Shown here piece by piece: positions 1 to 6,503 of a stretch of 15,251 bases of DNA; position 1 is the stretch's first letter, and each line of letters starts with the position of its first letter. Source of the stretch: CAYXBG01 sp964463145 (GTDB lineage: Bacteria > Acidobacteriota > UBA6911 > RPQK01 > CBDAPI01); NCBI GenBank assembly GCA_964463145.1, contig CAYXBG010000038.1, forward strand, positions 1 through 15,251. The letters are read 5' to 3'. The notes beneath the pieces are model-generated. The model saw only the letters and a program-made list of their open reading frames with translations, had not been told where the DNA came from and ran no database searches. The position numbers and the translations under genes were made by a program.

Positions 1-72
1 CTCCTGTCCATGGGTGCCGATAGGGGGGAATGTTGTCTGGCGCACGTACCTACGCGTCATTTCCTCAGTGTA

Positions 73-96
73 ACATCTATTGGAAAGGTTAGATGT
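73..96 (+). promoter_or_regulatory. Hairpin displaying the PBP ribosome-binding site in its loop
   Basis: ACATCTA (73-79) and TAGATGT (90-96) are perfect 7-bp inverted repeats. The 10-nt loop between them contains GGAAAGG, the Shine-Dalgarno sequence of the PBP gene, and the stem ends one base before ATG 98. The pairing is read directly from the sequence. Any regulatory role is inference, since a 7-bp stem can arise by chance. Confidence 0.35.
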
Positions 97-97
97 C

Positions 98-2518
98 ATG
101 GATGGCCGCCGTCGGAAGACCACTGCAAAAATGGGGACCATTGCCCGGAGTAGTTCTCCTAGAAATCGGAATATCCCGAGATTGTCAGGTACAAGAAAAG
201 GTCGATCCAAAAGGGCTGGTAAAAAAAGGAACCCTTCTTTTAGAGCGCGCCTTATACGGCTACTGTTCCCTCCGTTCTTAGCGGTGGTTGTTTTATCTGG
301 AGCGGCTTTAATCTACTACCACGGAAAATTCAGTCGATGGATTGACGCGCTTCTAATCGAAAATGATCCTGTGTCACGAATCGTATTGGCTCGTCCCTTC
401 TCTATAAAAGTAGGACAGAAGTACTCCTTAGCAGGTCTCATTCGCCACCTGGAGCGAGTTGGTTATGATGAGCGTGCATCTAAAGTTGGGCGCTGGAGAA
501 GGCACACATCTGGAGTGGTGGAATTTGGAAGTGAAAATAAGTATTTTTCGGCAGGATTTAATGCAGGTCGTTTAACTCATCTTACGAGAAATGGGCTGCC
601 GCTCAAGGAACTCCAATTACCACCTACATTTCTTTCTTCCATGTCATTTCATACCCGAAAAAAAAGGAAACCACTTAGTTTCGATGCTTATCCGAGAAAT
701 CTTATCAATTCCGTTTTGGCTGCTGAGGATACCCGCTTCTTTCAGCATGAAGGGATTGATCTAATGGGACTAACCCGTGCAACCATTGTTAATCTGATGC
801 ATCGCCAGATTAGGCAGGGGGGCAGTACGCTAACGCAACAGTTTGCTAAAAATTATTTTTTTTCGCAGCAACGCTCCTGGAAGCGAAAAGGCGAAGAAAT
901 TCTGATGGCTCTGATGTTGGAACAGAGACTCACAAAGAGACAGATATTTGAACTCTATGCCAACGAGGTTTATCTGGGGCAAGTTGGCAGTTTCGCTATG
1001 CACGGCTTGGGGCAAGGGGCTTTGGTTTTTTTTGGGAAAGAATGCCGCGAGTTGACTCTTGCCCAGGCAGCGGCAATAGCAGCTATGATCCCTTCTCCTA
1101 ATAGGTTGTCTCCTTATAGGCATGGCGAGGCCTTGGAAAGTAGACGTAATCGAATCCTTGATCGAATGAATGATCTGGGGATGATTTCCGCTAGAGAAAT
1201 GAGCCGGGCGAAAAAAGAATCTCTACAAGTTATTCCCTCGCATCTTCTGGATTCTACAAATGCACCTCATTTCGTTGACCACTTATCCAGCAGATTGACC
1301 TCTGATTTAGGACTGAACGTCTGGGAACCTGTGGATTTAGAGGTCCAATCCACCCTCGACTTGGATCTTCAGCATGCCGCATTCAAGGTTATGCAATCAG
1401 GCTTGCAAAGAATCGAGCAGTCAATGGCAAGGAGCCCTGATCGGCCTAACATACAAGGTGCTTTTATTGCGGTCGATCCACTTACAGGAGATATTCTAGC
1501 CCTCATTGGAGGAAGGGACTACGCCCGCGGACAGTACAATAGAGCTACGAGATCTCTTCGGCAACCAGGATCAACTTTTAAACCGTTTGCCTATGCAACT
1601 GCTTTTGAAGTAGCCCGTAAACAAAATCGATCTACAGAAATGACTCTCTCGACGGCTATTTCTGATACCCCATACACCCTGCATTATGGATCCCGAACCT
1701 ATCGACCAAGTAATTATAGAGATCGCTATTTTGGGACAGTGAGTGTTCGGCAGGCGCTGGCAAGTTCACTCAATGTCCCAGCGGTACGTGTTGCTGAGTG
1801 GACAGGCTTTGACCAGATACAAGAACTTTCACAGGCATTCGGTTTTCGGGTCAGGATAAAGCCTTACCCATCAATGGCATTGGGGAGTCAAGAGGTTTCT
1901 CTTTTGGAGCTAGCGCAGGGATACCAGGTTTTGGCAAATGAGGGTGTGAAAATGCCTCTGCGTTTATGGAGTAGAGTAGCTTTGGATGGCAAAGGATTGG
2001 AGATAGCTTCTAATATGGGCAGTCGAATAATCAGTGCCGAGACGGCATTTTTCATCACCTCGGCATTGGAGTCAGTACTGGAGGAGGGTACGGCGCGGAA
2101 AGCGCGGGCTGCAGGATTTTCACTCCCAGCGGCAGGTAAAACTGGTAGCACTACTGACTCATGGTTTGTGGGATACACGCCGGATCTACTCTGCCTTGTC
2201 TGGGTCGGAACTGATCAGGCTCCTCACTTGAACATGTCGGGTTCAGCGGCTGCTCTTCCGATTTGGATTGATTTTATGAAAAGGGCCCTATCTCTTGGGA
2301 AGCTGTCAGGTAAAGGTTTTCGGGTTCCAGTCGGGATTAGGAGACTTCTGATTGATCCTGCAAGTGGCCTGAAAGCTAATAGAGACTGTACTGAAAAGCG
2401 GATTGAGTATTATTTGCCGGGTGCGGAGCCTTCTGGAGAATGTCAGACACATGGGTTCCAAAAGTCAGTGATTCTCGGTGAAAAAACTGGCCAGGAGAGG
2501 AAGATTTCAAGAGAGTAA
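98..2518 (+). CDS. Bifunctional class A penicillin-binding protein, PBP1b-like (transglycosylase/transpeptidase)
   Basis: Inner-membrane peptidoglycan synthase that polymerises lipid II and cross-links stem peptides; 806 aa from ATG 98. I chose ATG 98 over the in-frame TTG at 80 because GGAAAGG (82-88) lies 9 nt upstream of it. A very basic cytoplasmic tail is followed by one membrane helix (about residues 54-74). A UB2H-like segment (about 100-190) begins with RPFSIKVGQKYSLAGLI; in E. coli PBP1b this domain contacts the activator LpoB. The GT51 transglycosylase shows catalytic Glu210 in EDTRFFQHEGID, GGSTLTQQ (241-248) and the RKGEE...NEVYLGQ block. The transpeptidase shows STFK with nucleophile Ser492, SLN (557-559) and KTGS (Lys681). 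All catalytic motifs are present and the length is normal, so the gene looks functional. It is separated from the next gene by 140 nt. The family is certain; PBP1b rather than PBP1a rests on the UB2H-like region. Confidence 0.95.
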   Translation: MDGRRRKTTAKMGTIARSSSPRNRNIPRLSGTRKGRSKRAGKKRNPSFRARLIRLLFPPFLAVVVLSGAALIYYHGKFSRWIDALLIENDPVSRIVLARPFSIKVGQKYSLAGLIRHLERVGYDERASKVGRWRRHTSGVVEFGSENKYFSAGFNAGRLTHLTRNGLPLKELQLPPTFLSSMSFHTRKKRKPLSFDAYPRNLINSVLAAEDTRFFQHEGIDLMGLTRATIVNLMHRQIRQGGSTLTQQFAKNYFFSQQRSWKRKGEEILMALMLEQRLTKRQIFELYANEVYLGQVGSFAMHGLGQGALVFFGKECRELTLAQAAAIAAMIPSPNRLSPYRHGEALESRRNRILDRMNDLGMISAREMSRAKKESLQVIPSHLLDSTNAPHFVDHLSSRLTSDLGLNVWEPVDLEVQSTLDLDLQHAAFKVMQSGLQRIEQSMARSPDRPNIQGAFIAVDPLTGDILALIGGRDYARGQYNRATRSLRQPGSTFKPFAYATAFEVARKQNRSTEMTLSTAISDTPYTLHYGSRTYRPSNYRDRYFGTVSVRQALASSLNVPAVRVAEWTGFDQIQELSQAFGFRVRIKPYPSMALGSQEVSLLELAQGYQVLANEGVKMPLRLWSRVALDGKGLEIASNMGSRIISAETAFFITSALESVLEEGTARKARAAGFSLPAAGKTGSTTDSWFVGYTPDLLCLVWVGTDQAPHLNMSGSAAALPIWIDFMKRALSLGKLSGKGFRVPVGIRRLLIDPASGLKANRDCTEKRIEYYLPGAEPSGECQTHGFQKSVILGEKTGQERKISRE

Positions 2519-2574
2519 AGGCTTTTGAAATGAGTTTCTATTCGGATCTATCAAGTCTTGTCTTTAGATGAAAT

Positions 2575-2656
2575 AGGGGCCTGTCTGCCATGTGGTGTTC
2601 CCCCTCTCAAGATGATATCCTTTAGTAATTAAAGGTCTTAGATCAAGGGGGAAGGG
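2575..2656 (+). promoter_or_regulatory. Structured leader with a segment complementary to the fdhA ribosome-binding site
   Basis: TTCCCCCT (2598-2605) is exactly complementary over 8 nt to AGGGGGAA (2646-2653), the Shine-Dalgarno tract 5-7 nt before ATG 2659. Between them CCTTTA/TAAAGG (2619-2624 / 2630-2635) forms its own 6-bp hairpin, which would nest inside the long-range helix. An upstream AGGGG (2575-2579) could compete for the same C-run. The pairings are visible. Because the tracts are low-complexity purine/pyrimidine runs, regulation of formaldehyde dehydrogenase translation is only a hypothesis. Confidence 0.3.
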
Positions 2657-2658
2657 TT

Positions 2659-3849
2659 ATGGCAAGTAATAGAGGTGTTGCTTATGTGCAGCCGGGTGTT
2701 GTAGAGATCCAAAGTATTGACTACCCGGGCTTGGCTCTTGGAAATCGCAAGTGTGAGCATGGTGTAATTCTTAAAATTGTCTCGACCAACATATGCGGCA
2801 GTGACCAGCACATGGTCCGGGGTCGTACCACAGCTCCATCAGGGCTGATATTAGGGCATGAGATTACTGGTGAGGTAATCGAGTGTGGAAGAGACGTAGA
2901 ATTCCTTGAAGTCGGAGACATCGTTTCGGTTCCATTCAACATTGCTTGCGGGCGTTGCCGCAACTGTAAGGAGGGCAAGACAGGGATTTGCCTTGAAGTA
3001 AATCCGGCTCGTCCCGGTGCAGCCTATGGCTACGTAGATATGGGTGGCTGGGTTGGCGGACAGGCGGAATATGTGATGGTCCCTTATGCGGATTTCAACC
3101 TATTGAAGTTCCCTGATAGGGATCAAGCTATGGAGAAGATTTTAGATTTGACACTACTCTCAGACATATTCCCAACCGGTTATCATGGTGCCGTAACCGC
3201 GGGGGTTGGTCCTGGGACAATTGTTTACGTGGCGGGTGCAGGGCCAGTCGGCCTAGCGAGTGCGGCTTCTTGTCAACTTTTGGGAGCGGCTTGTGTGATC
3301 GTGGGCGACATGATTCCAGAGCGTCTTGAGCAAGCTCGATCTTTCGGCTGTGAGGCGGTAGATCTAAGGCAGGATGCAACGCTTGCTGAACAGATTGAGC
3401 AGATAGTAGGGGAACCAGAAGTTGACGCGGCGGTCGATTGTGTAGGGTTCGAAGCCCGGGGACATGGTTCCGACGCGGTTAGTGAACACCCGGCAACAGT
3501 TCTTAACGCTGCCATGGAGGTGACACGGGCTGGTGGAGCTATCGGTATCCCTGGGCTTTATGTTACAGGGGATCCAGGTGCTGCAACCGAGCAGGCGAAA
3601 ATAGGGATGTTAAATATTCGGATCGGATTGGGTTGGGCAAAGAGCCACACGTTTACTACGGGGCAATGTCCGGTGATGACTTATCATCGAGCCCTCATGC
3701 AGGCAATCCTATTTGAGAAAATCCAGATCGCTAAGGCCGTCAATGTCACAACCATATCTCTTGACGAAGCCCCAGGGGGATATCAGGATTTTGACAAGGG
3801 AGCAGCCAAGAAATTTGTTATTGATCCGCATGGAATGATTGCGGCCTAA
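2659..3849 (+). CDS. fdhA: Glutathione-independent formaldehyde dehydrogenase (zinc, NAD-dependent)
   Basis: Cytoplasmic medium-chain dehydrogenase (MDR superfamily, EC 1.2.1.46 type) that oxidises formaldehyde to formate; P. putida relatives carry tightly bound NAD and some members also dismutate aldehydes. The 396-aa protein resembles the P. putida enzyme, as I remember it, along its whole length. Catalytic zinc ligands fall at Cys46 (NICGSDQHMVRG), His67 (LGHEITGE) and Asp169 (LSDIFPTGYHG). The structural zinc Cys quartet is at 97, 100, 103 and 111, and the GAGPVG dinucleotide loop is at 193-198. The start ATG follows AAGGGGGAAGGG. No thiol-cofactor partner gene is adjacent, consistent with the glutathione-independent class. 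It lies between the PBP gene and the export block and has its own leaders on both sides, so it may be a separate unit. The source of formaldehyde cannot be told from this window. Confidence 0.95.
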   Translation: MASNRGVAYVQPGVVEIQSIDYPGLALGNRKCEHGVILKIVSTNICGSDQHMVRGRTTAPSGLILGHEITGEVIECGRDVEFLEVGDIVSVPFNIACGRCRNCKEGKTGICLEVNPARPGAAYGYVDMGGWVGGQAEYVMVPYADFNLLKFPDRDQAMEKILDLTLLSDIFPTGYHGAVTAGVGPGTIVYVAGAGPVGLASAASCQLLGAACVIVGDMIPERLEQARSFGCEAVDLRQDATLAEQIEQIVGEPEVDAAVDCVGFEARGHGSDAVSEHPATVLNAAMEVTRAGGAIGIPGLYVTGDPGAATEQAKIGMLNIRIGLGWAKSHTFTTGQCPVMTYHRALMQAILFEKIQIAKAVNVTTISLDEAPGGYQDFDKGAAKKFVIDPHGMIAA

Positions 3850-3873
3850 TAACTGAGGGTGTCTTGCACTTGC

Positions 3874-3902
3874 TTGGGTACACTTCTGTAATATCAGTGG
3901 TG
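3874..3902 (+). promoter_or_regulatory. Weak candidate sigma-70-type promoter ahead of the five-gene block
   Basis: In the 203-nt gap after fdhA, TTGCAC (3874-3879) is followed after 17 nt by TGTAAT (3897-3902). The -10 element differs from TATAAT at one position; the -35 matches only TTG. It would leave a leader of about 145 nt before ATG 4053. No better candidate was seen in this gap and I saw no convincing terminator for fdhA. Confidence 0.22.
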
Positions 3903-4052
3903 GTAGATACGCTCTCTTTTTCTGTGGTTGGGTGTGTGCAGGGATTAGTATGTGGTCCGTGTGAGTGTGCCTGAAAGCGCTATAGTTGTGGAGTGGAACC
4001 AAAGAATACATTCGATGTCTGAGTTGGGATCTTCCGTAGCAGGGGCTTTTTC

Positions 4053-4256
4053 ATGAAAGATCGCAAACTTCGCAAGGTGAGCTGGGTCCTTTTGGTTTTA
4101 GGTGTATCCTCCTGCTCTTCTTTGCCGGATTTCAATATGCCTAAAGACCTCCCCGAGGTGGTCGAATTCAACCGTGATATCCGTCCTGTTCTATCCGACA
4201 AGTGTTATGCCTGTCATGGTCCTGATGCAGGTGCGAGGAAAGCCAAGGTACGATGA
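4053..4256 (+). CDS. N-terminal fragment: lipoprotein signal plus PSCyt1 haem motif
   Basis: The 67 codons before the internal TGA. ATG 4053 has AGGGG (4041-4045) 7 nt upstream. A basic start (MKDRKLRK) and a hydrophobic stretch lead to the lipobox VSSC, with Cys21 the predicted lipidated residue. The chain then runs into the PSCyt1 motif around VEFNRDIRPVLSDKCYACHG, where CYACH (51-55) would bind a c-type haem after export. If translation stops at the TGA, the product is a short lipid-anchored peptide with a CxxCH motif but only about a third of the cytochrome domain, probably unstable. Confidence 0.6.
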   Translation: MKDRKLRKVSWVLLVLGVSSCSSLPDFNMPKDLPEVVEFNRDIRPVLSDKCYACHGPDAGARKAKVR

Positions 4257-4308
4257 GATCAGCCAGCTACAGTAACGGCTCAACGGGAAGGTTACGATCA
4301 GCCAGCTA
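4257..4308 (+). repeat. Short direct repeat next to the internal stop codon
   Basis: GATCAGCCAGCTA occurs at 4257-4269, directly after the TGA, and again at 4296-4308. The copies are 39 nt (13 codons) apart in the same frame, so both encode Asp-Gln-Pro-Ala. The second copy fits family sequence leading into AIVPE. The first copy sits where relatives, as I recall them, have a more varied LDxREAA-like stretch. Confidence 0.8.
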
Positions 4309-4370
4309 TTGTCCCAGAGTCTCCGAGTAGTAGCGCCCTAGTAAAGAGAATCCTGCATGAGGATCCTGGG

Positions 4371-6497
4371 ATGCGAATGCCTCCTCCTGAGAAGGATGCC
4401 ACTGGGAGTGGAGGTAAACTGTTAACAGAGAGAGAAAAAGGCCTTCTGGTTAAATGGATCGAGCAGGGGGCCGTCTGGGACATACACTGGTCCTACAAGC
4501 CGCTTAAACGGCCTACAGTTCCAGTCGTGGGTTCACCTGAGACTTATGCTATCGATAAGTTTATATTAGCCAGGCTAAAGGCCGCAGATCTAGAACCCTC
4601 TTCCGAAGCCGATCGGACTACTCTGATTCGACGCCTAAGTTTGGATCTCCTGGGACTACCGCCCTCAGTGAAAGAAATCGACGATTTCCTGAATGATTCA
4701 CTTCCCGAGGCATATGAAAAACTTGTTGATCGCTTATTGGCTTCGCCTCATTTCGGAGAGAAGATGGCTCTAACCTGGCTCGATCTTGTGCGTTATGCCG
4801 ATACCATGGGCTACCACTCGGATGTACATCGTAGGGTCTGGCCTTATCGTGATTGGGTTATCCAAGCCTTTAACTCAAACAAACCTTTTGATGAGTTTAC
4901 TCGAGATCAACTCGCCGGTGACTTGCTTCCTGAACCGGGCAGGGAAGAAAAAATAGCCTCTGCTTTTAACCGTCTAGGTCAAACCAGTAAAGAGGGTGGT
5001 TCTCAATCTAAAGAATATTTGGCTAAGTATGCAGCAGATAGGGTGCGTACTGTGAGCACTACCTGGTTAGGGTCAACGGTAGCCTGTGCAGAGTGTCACG
5101 ACCACAAATTCGATCCTTTCAGCCAGAAAGATTTTTACAGTCTAGCTGCCTTTTTTGCGGACATAAAGGAGATGGGGCTTTATCTGAATACTCCTTTCAT
5201 GTCTCCAGAACGTCCACTACCTCCTAGGCCCATTACGGATGACGAGAAAAGGGAACTCAGGCGAATAGAAGATCGATTACGACACCTATACGTGTCAGGA
5301 AATGTTTCTCCGGAGGGTGAAGGCAGGGTAACAACAGATAAAGGTCGTGAGGTGGCACGATTGCAGTCTCAGATGGATCGACTATCCGACACCCTGCACG
5401 TTAGTGTCGTTACGGAATCGGTGGAACCTCGTATGACACGTCTTTTGCCTAGAGGTAATTGGCAAGATGATTCCGGCGCTGTCGTGTTACCGAATGTTCC
5501 TGAATTCCTTCCTCCCATGGATGTGGCTGGTCGCCGGGCAAACCGGACTGATTTGGCCGAGTGGATAGTCTCTCCTGAGAATCCTCTAACAGCTCGAGTA
5601 TTCGTTAACCGTTTGTGGAAGGAATTATTCGGGATCGCTATTTCTCGTAACACTGGAGATCTTGGTTCTCAAGGTGATTGGCCGACGCACCCTGAACTCC
5701 TAGACTGGCTGGCCAGCGAGTTCATGGAGAGTGATTGGGATGTCAAGCAGCTGGTCAAGAAGATCGTCATGTCCGCAACTTATCGGCAGAGCTCAATCTC
5801 AGACGAAGAGATGGAGCAAAAAGATCCAGAAAATCACCTTTTCGCACGGCAATCGAGATTTCGTCTCAAGGCGGAACTGGTCCGCGATGCCGCTCTATCC
5901 GTAAGTGGTCTTCTTAATCGGGGAATCGGAGGTCCCAGTATCAAGCCCTACCAGCCCGAGGGGTATTGGGAAGATATAGAAACATTTGGAGTGATGGGAC
6001 CAGGGTCAAAGTGGAAGACTAGTTCAGGGAAAGATCAGTATAGGCGTGGTGTCTATGTCTATTGGAAACGGACCTTTCTCCACCCTTCCCTTAAGGCCTT
6101 TGATGCACCGGAACGACAGGAATGTACATCAGATCGAGCCACTTCCAATACACCACTGCAAGCCTTAGTCCTTTTGAACGACCCAACTTTTGTGGAGGCT
6201 GCTAGAGTACTAGCTCAAAATGCTATGTTGGAAGGCTTCGAGAACAACGTCGACAGATTGACCTGGATCTTCCGACGTGCTGTTTCACGTGCTCCAACCC
6301 AGGTCGAGCTGTCCCAGCTTCAAACCTTATTCGATAAACAGTTAGTCCGATACCAGAAGAACCCCAATGAGGCTAAAAAGCTGGTGAGAGTAGGGCAGTC
6401 ACGTGTACCTTTTCGTACTAATCGAAGTGAATTGGCTGCGTGGACAATTGTTTGTCGGGCTATTTTAAATTTACATGAAACTATAACCCGGAGTTAG
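4371..6497 (+). CDS. Downstream DUF1549/DUF1553 (PSD1) portion, possible reinitiation product
   Basis: Intact 708-codon reading frame after the internal TGA, beginning at the first downstream ATG. GAGG (4359-4362) lies 8 nt upstream and could by chance allow reinitiation. It holds the end of PSCyt1 (MRMPPPEK...LLVKWIEQGA), DUF1549 with WLGSTVACAECHDHKFDPF, and DUF1553 with RANRTDLAEWIVSPENPLTA, VFVNRLWKELFG, and ATSNTPLQALVLLNDPTFVE near the end. Started here, the protein would have no export signal or first haem motif, so a cytoplasmic product would not match the family's expected location. I think this is the second part of one gene and not an independent gene. The domains are certain; the function is unknown. 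Confidence 0.7.
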   Translation: MRMPPPEKDATGSGGKLLTEREKGLLVKWIEQGAVWDIHWSYKPLKRPTVPVVGSPETYAIDKFILARLKAADLEPSSEADRTTLIRRLSLDLLGLPPSVKEIDDFLNDSLPEAYEKLVDRLLASPHFGEKMALTWLDLVRYADTMGYHSDVHRRVWPYRDWVIQAFNSNKPFDEFTRDQLAGDLLPEPGREEKIASAFNRLGQTSKEGGSQSKEYLAKYAADRVRTVSTTWLGSTVACAECHDHKFDPFSQKDFYSLAAFFADIKEMGLYLNTPFMSPERPLPPRPITDDEKRELRRIEDRLRHLYVSGNVSPEGEGRVTTDKGREVARLQSQMDRLSDTLHVSVVTESVEPRMTRLLPRGNWQDDSGAVVLPNVPEFLPPMDVAGRRANRTDLAEWIVSPENPLTARVFVNRLWKELFGIAISRNTGDLGSQGDWPTHPELLDWLASEFMESDWDVKQLVKKIVMSATYRQSSISDEEMEQKDPENHLFARQSRFRLKAELVRDAALSVSGLLNRGIGGPSIKPYQPEGYWEDIETFGVMGPGSKWKTSSGKDQYRRGVYVYWKRTFLHPSLKAFDAPERQECTSDRATSNTPLQALVLLNDPTFVEAARVLAQNAMLEGFENNVDRLTWIFRRAVSRAPTQVELSQLQTLFDKQLVRYQKNPNEAKKLVRVGQSRVPFRTNRSELAAWTIVCRAILNLHETITRS

Positions 6498-6503
6498 TGG
6501 CAA

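Larger units (their letters stand above)
4053..6497 (+). pseudogene. PSCyt1-DUF1549-DUF1553 (PSD1) lipoprotein gene interrupted by one in-frame TGA
   Basis: A full-length planctomycete-type cytochrome/PSD1 gene of 814 codons before the final TAG, carrying a single internal TGA at 4254-4256 (codon 68). The frame before and after the TGA is the same. Translation of 4257-4370 continues the expected family sequence (REGYDQPAIVPE, SSSALVKRILHEDP, then MRMPPPEK), so this is a nonsense codon and not a frameshift or two genes. Order of parts: lipoprotein signal (Cys21), PSCyt1 with CYACH (51-55), DUF1549 (about 160-375) with a second CxxCH, CAECH (345-349), and DUF1553 (about 490-800). Three other genes here end in TGA, so the code is standard. 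It is either a recent nonsense mutation, a base error in the assembly, or a read-through site. It is the first gene of the block; DUF1501 starts 6 nt after its stop. Biochemical function of the family is unknown. Confidence 0.85.

Noticed and set aside
1..72. Possible 3' end of an upstream gene
   Set aside because: One forward frame is open from the window start into the PBP gene, but the stretch is too short to show any family signal, and no terminator or promoter is convincing.
856..863. Run of eight T in the PBP gene
   Set aside because: It encodes Phe-Phe within conserved transglycosylase sequence; nothing suggests a programmed frameshift.
4028..4062. GATCTT/AAGATC inverted repeat enclosing the start of the DUF1553 gene
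   Set aside because: Only 6 bp with a 23-nt loop; too weak to separate from chance.
4254..4256. Selenocysteine at the internal TGA
   Set aside because: The family position is not a catalytic Cys, and I see only a 4-bp AGCC/GGCT pairing just downstream, not a convincing bacterial SECIS hairpin.
4254..4256. TGA reassigned to an amino acid in this organism
   Set aside because: TGA is the natural terminator of three other genes in the window and no other gene contains an internal TGA.
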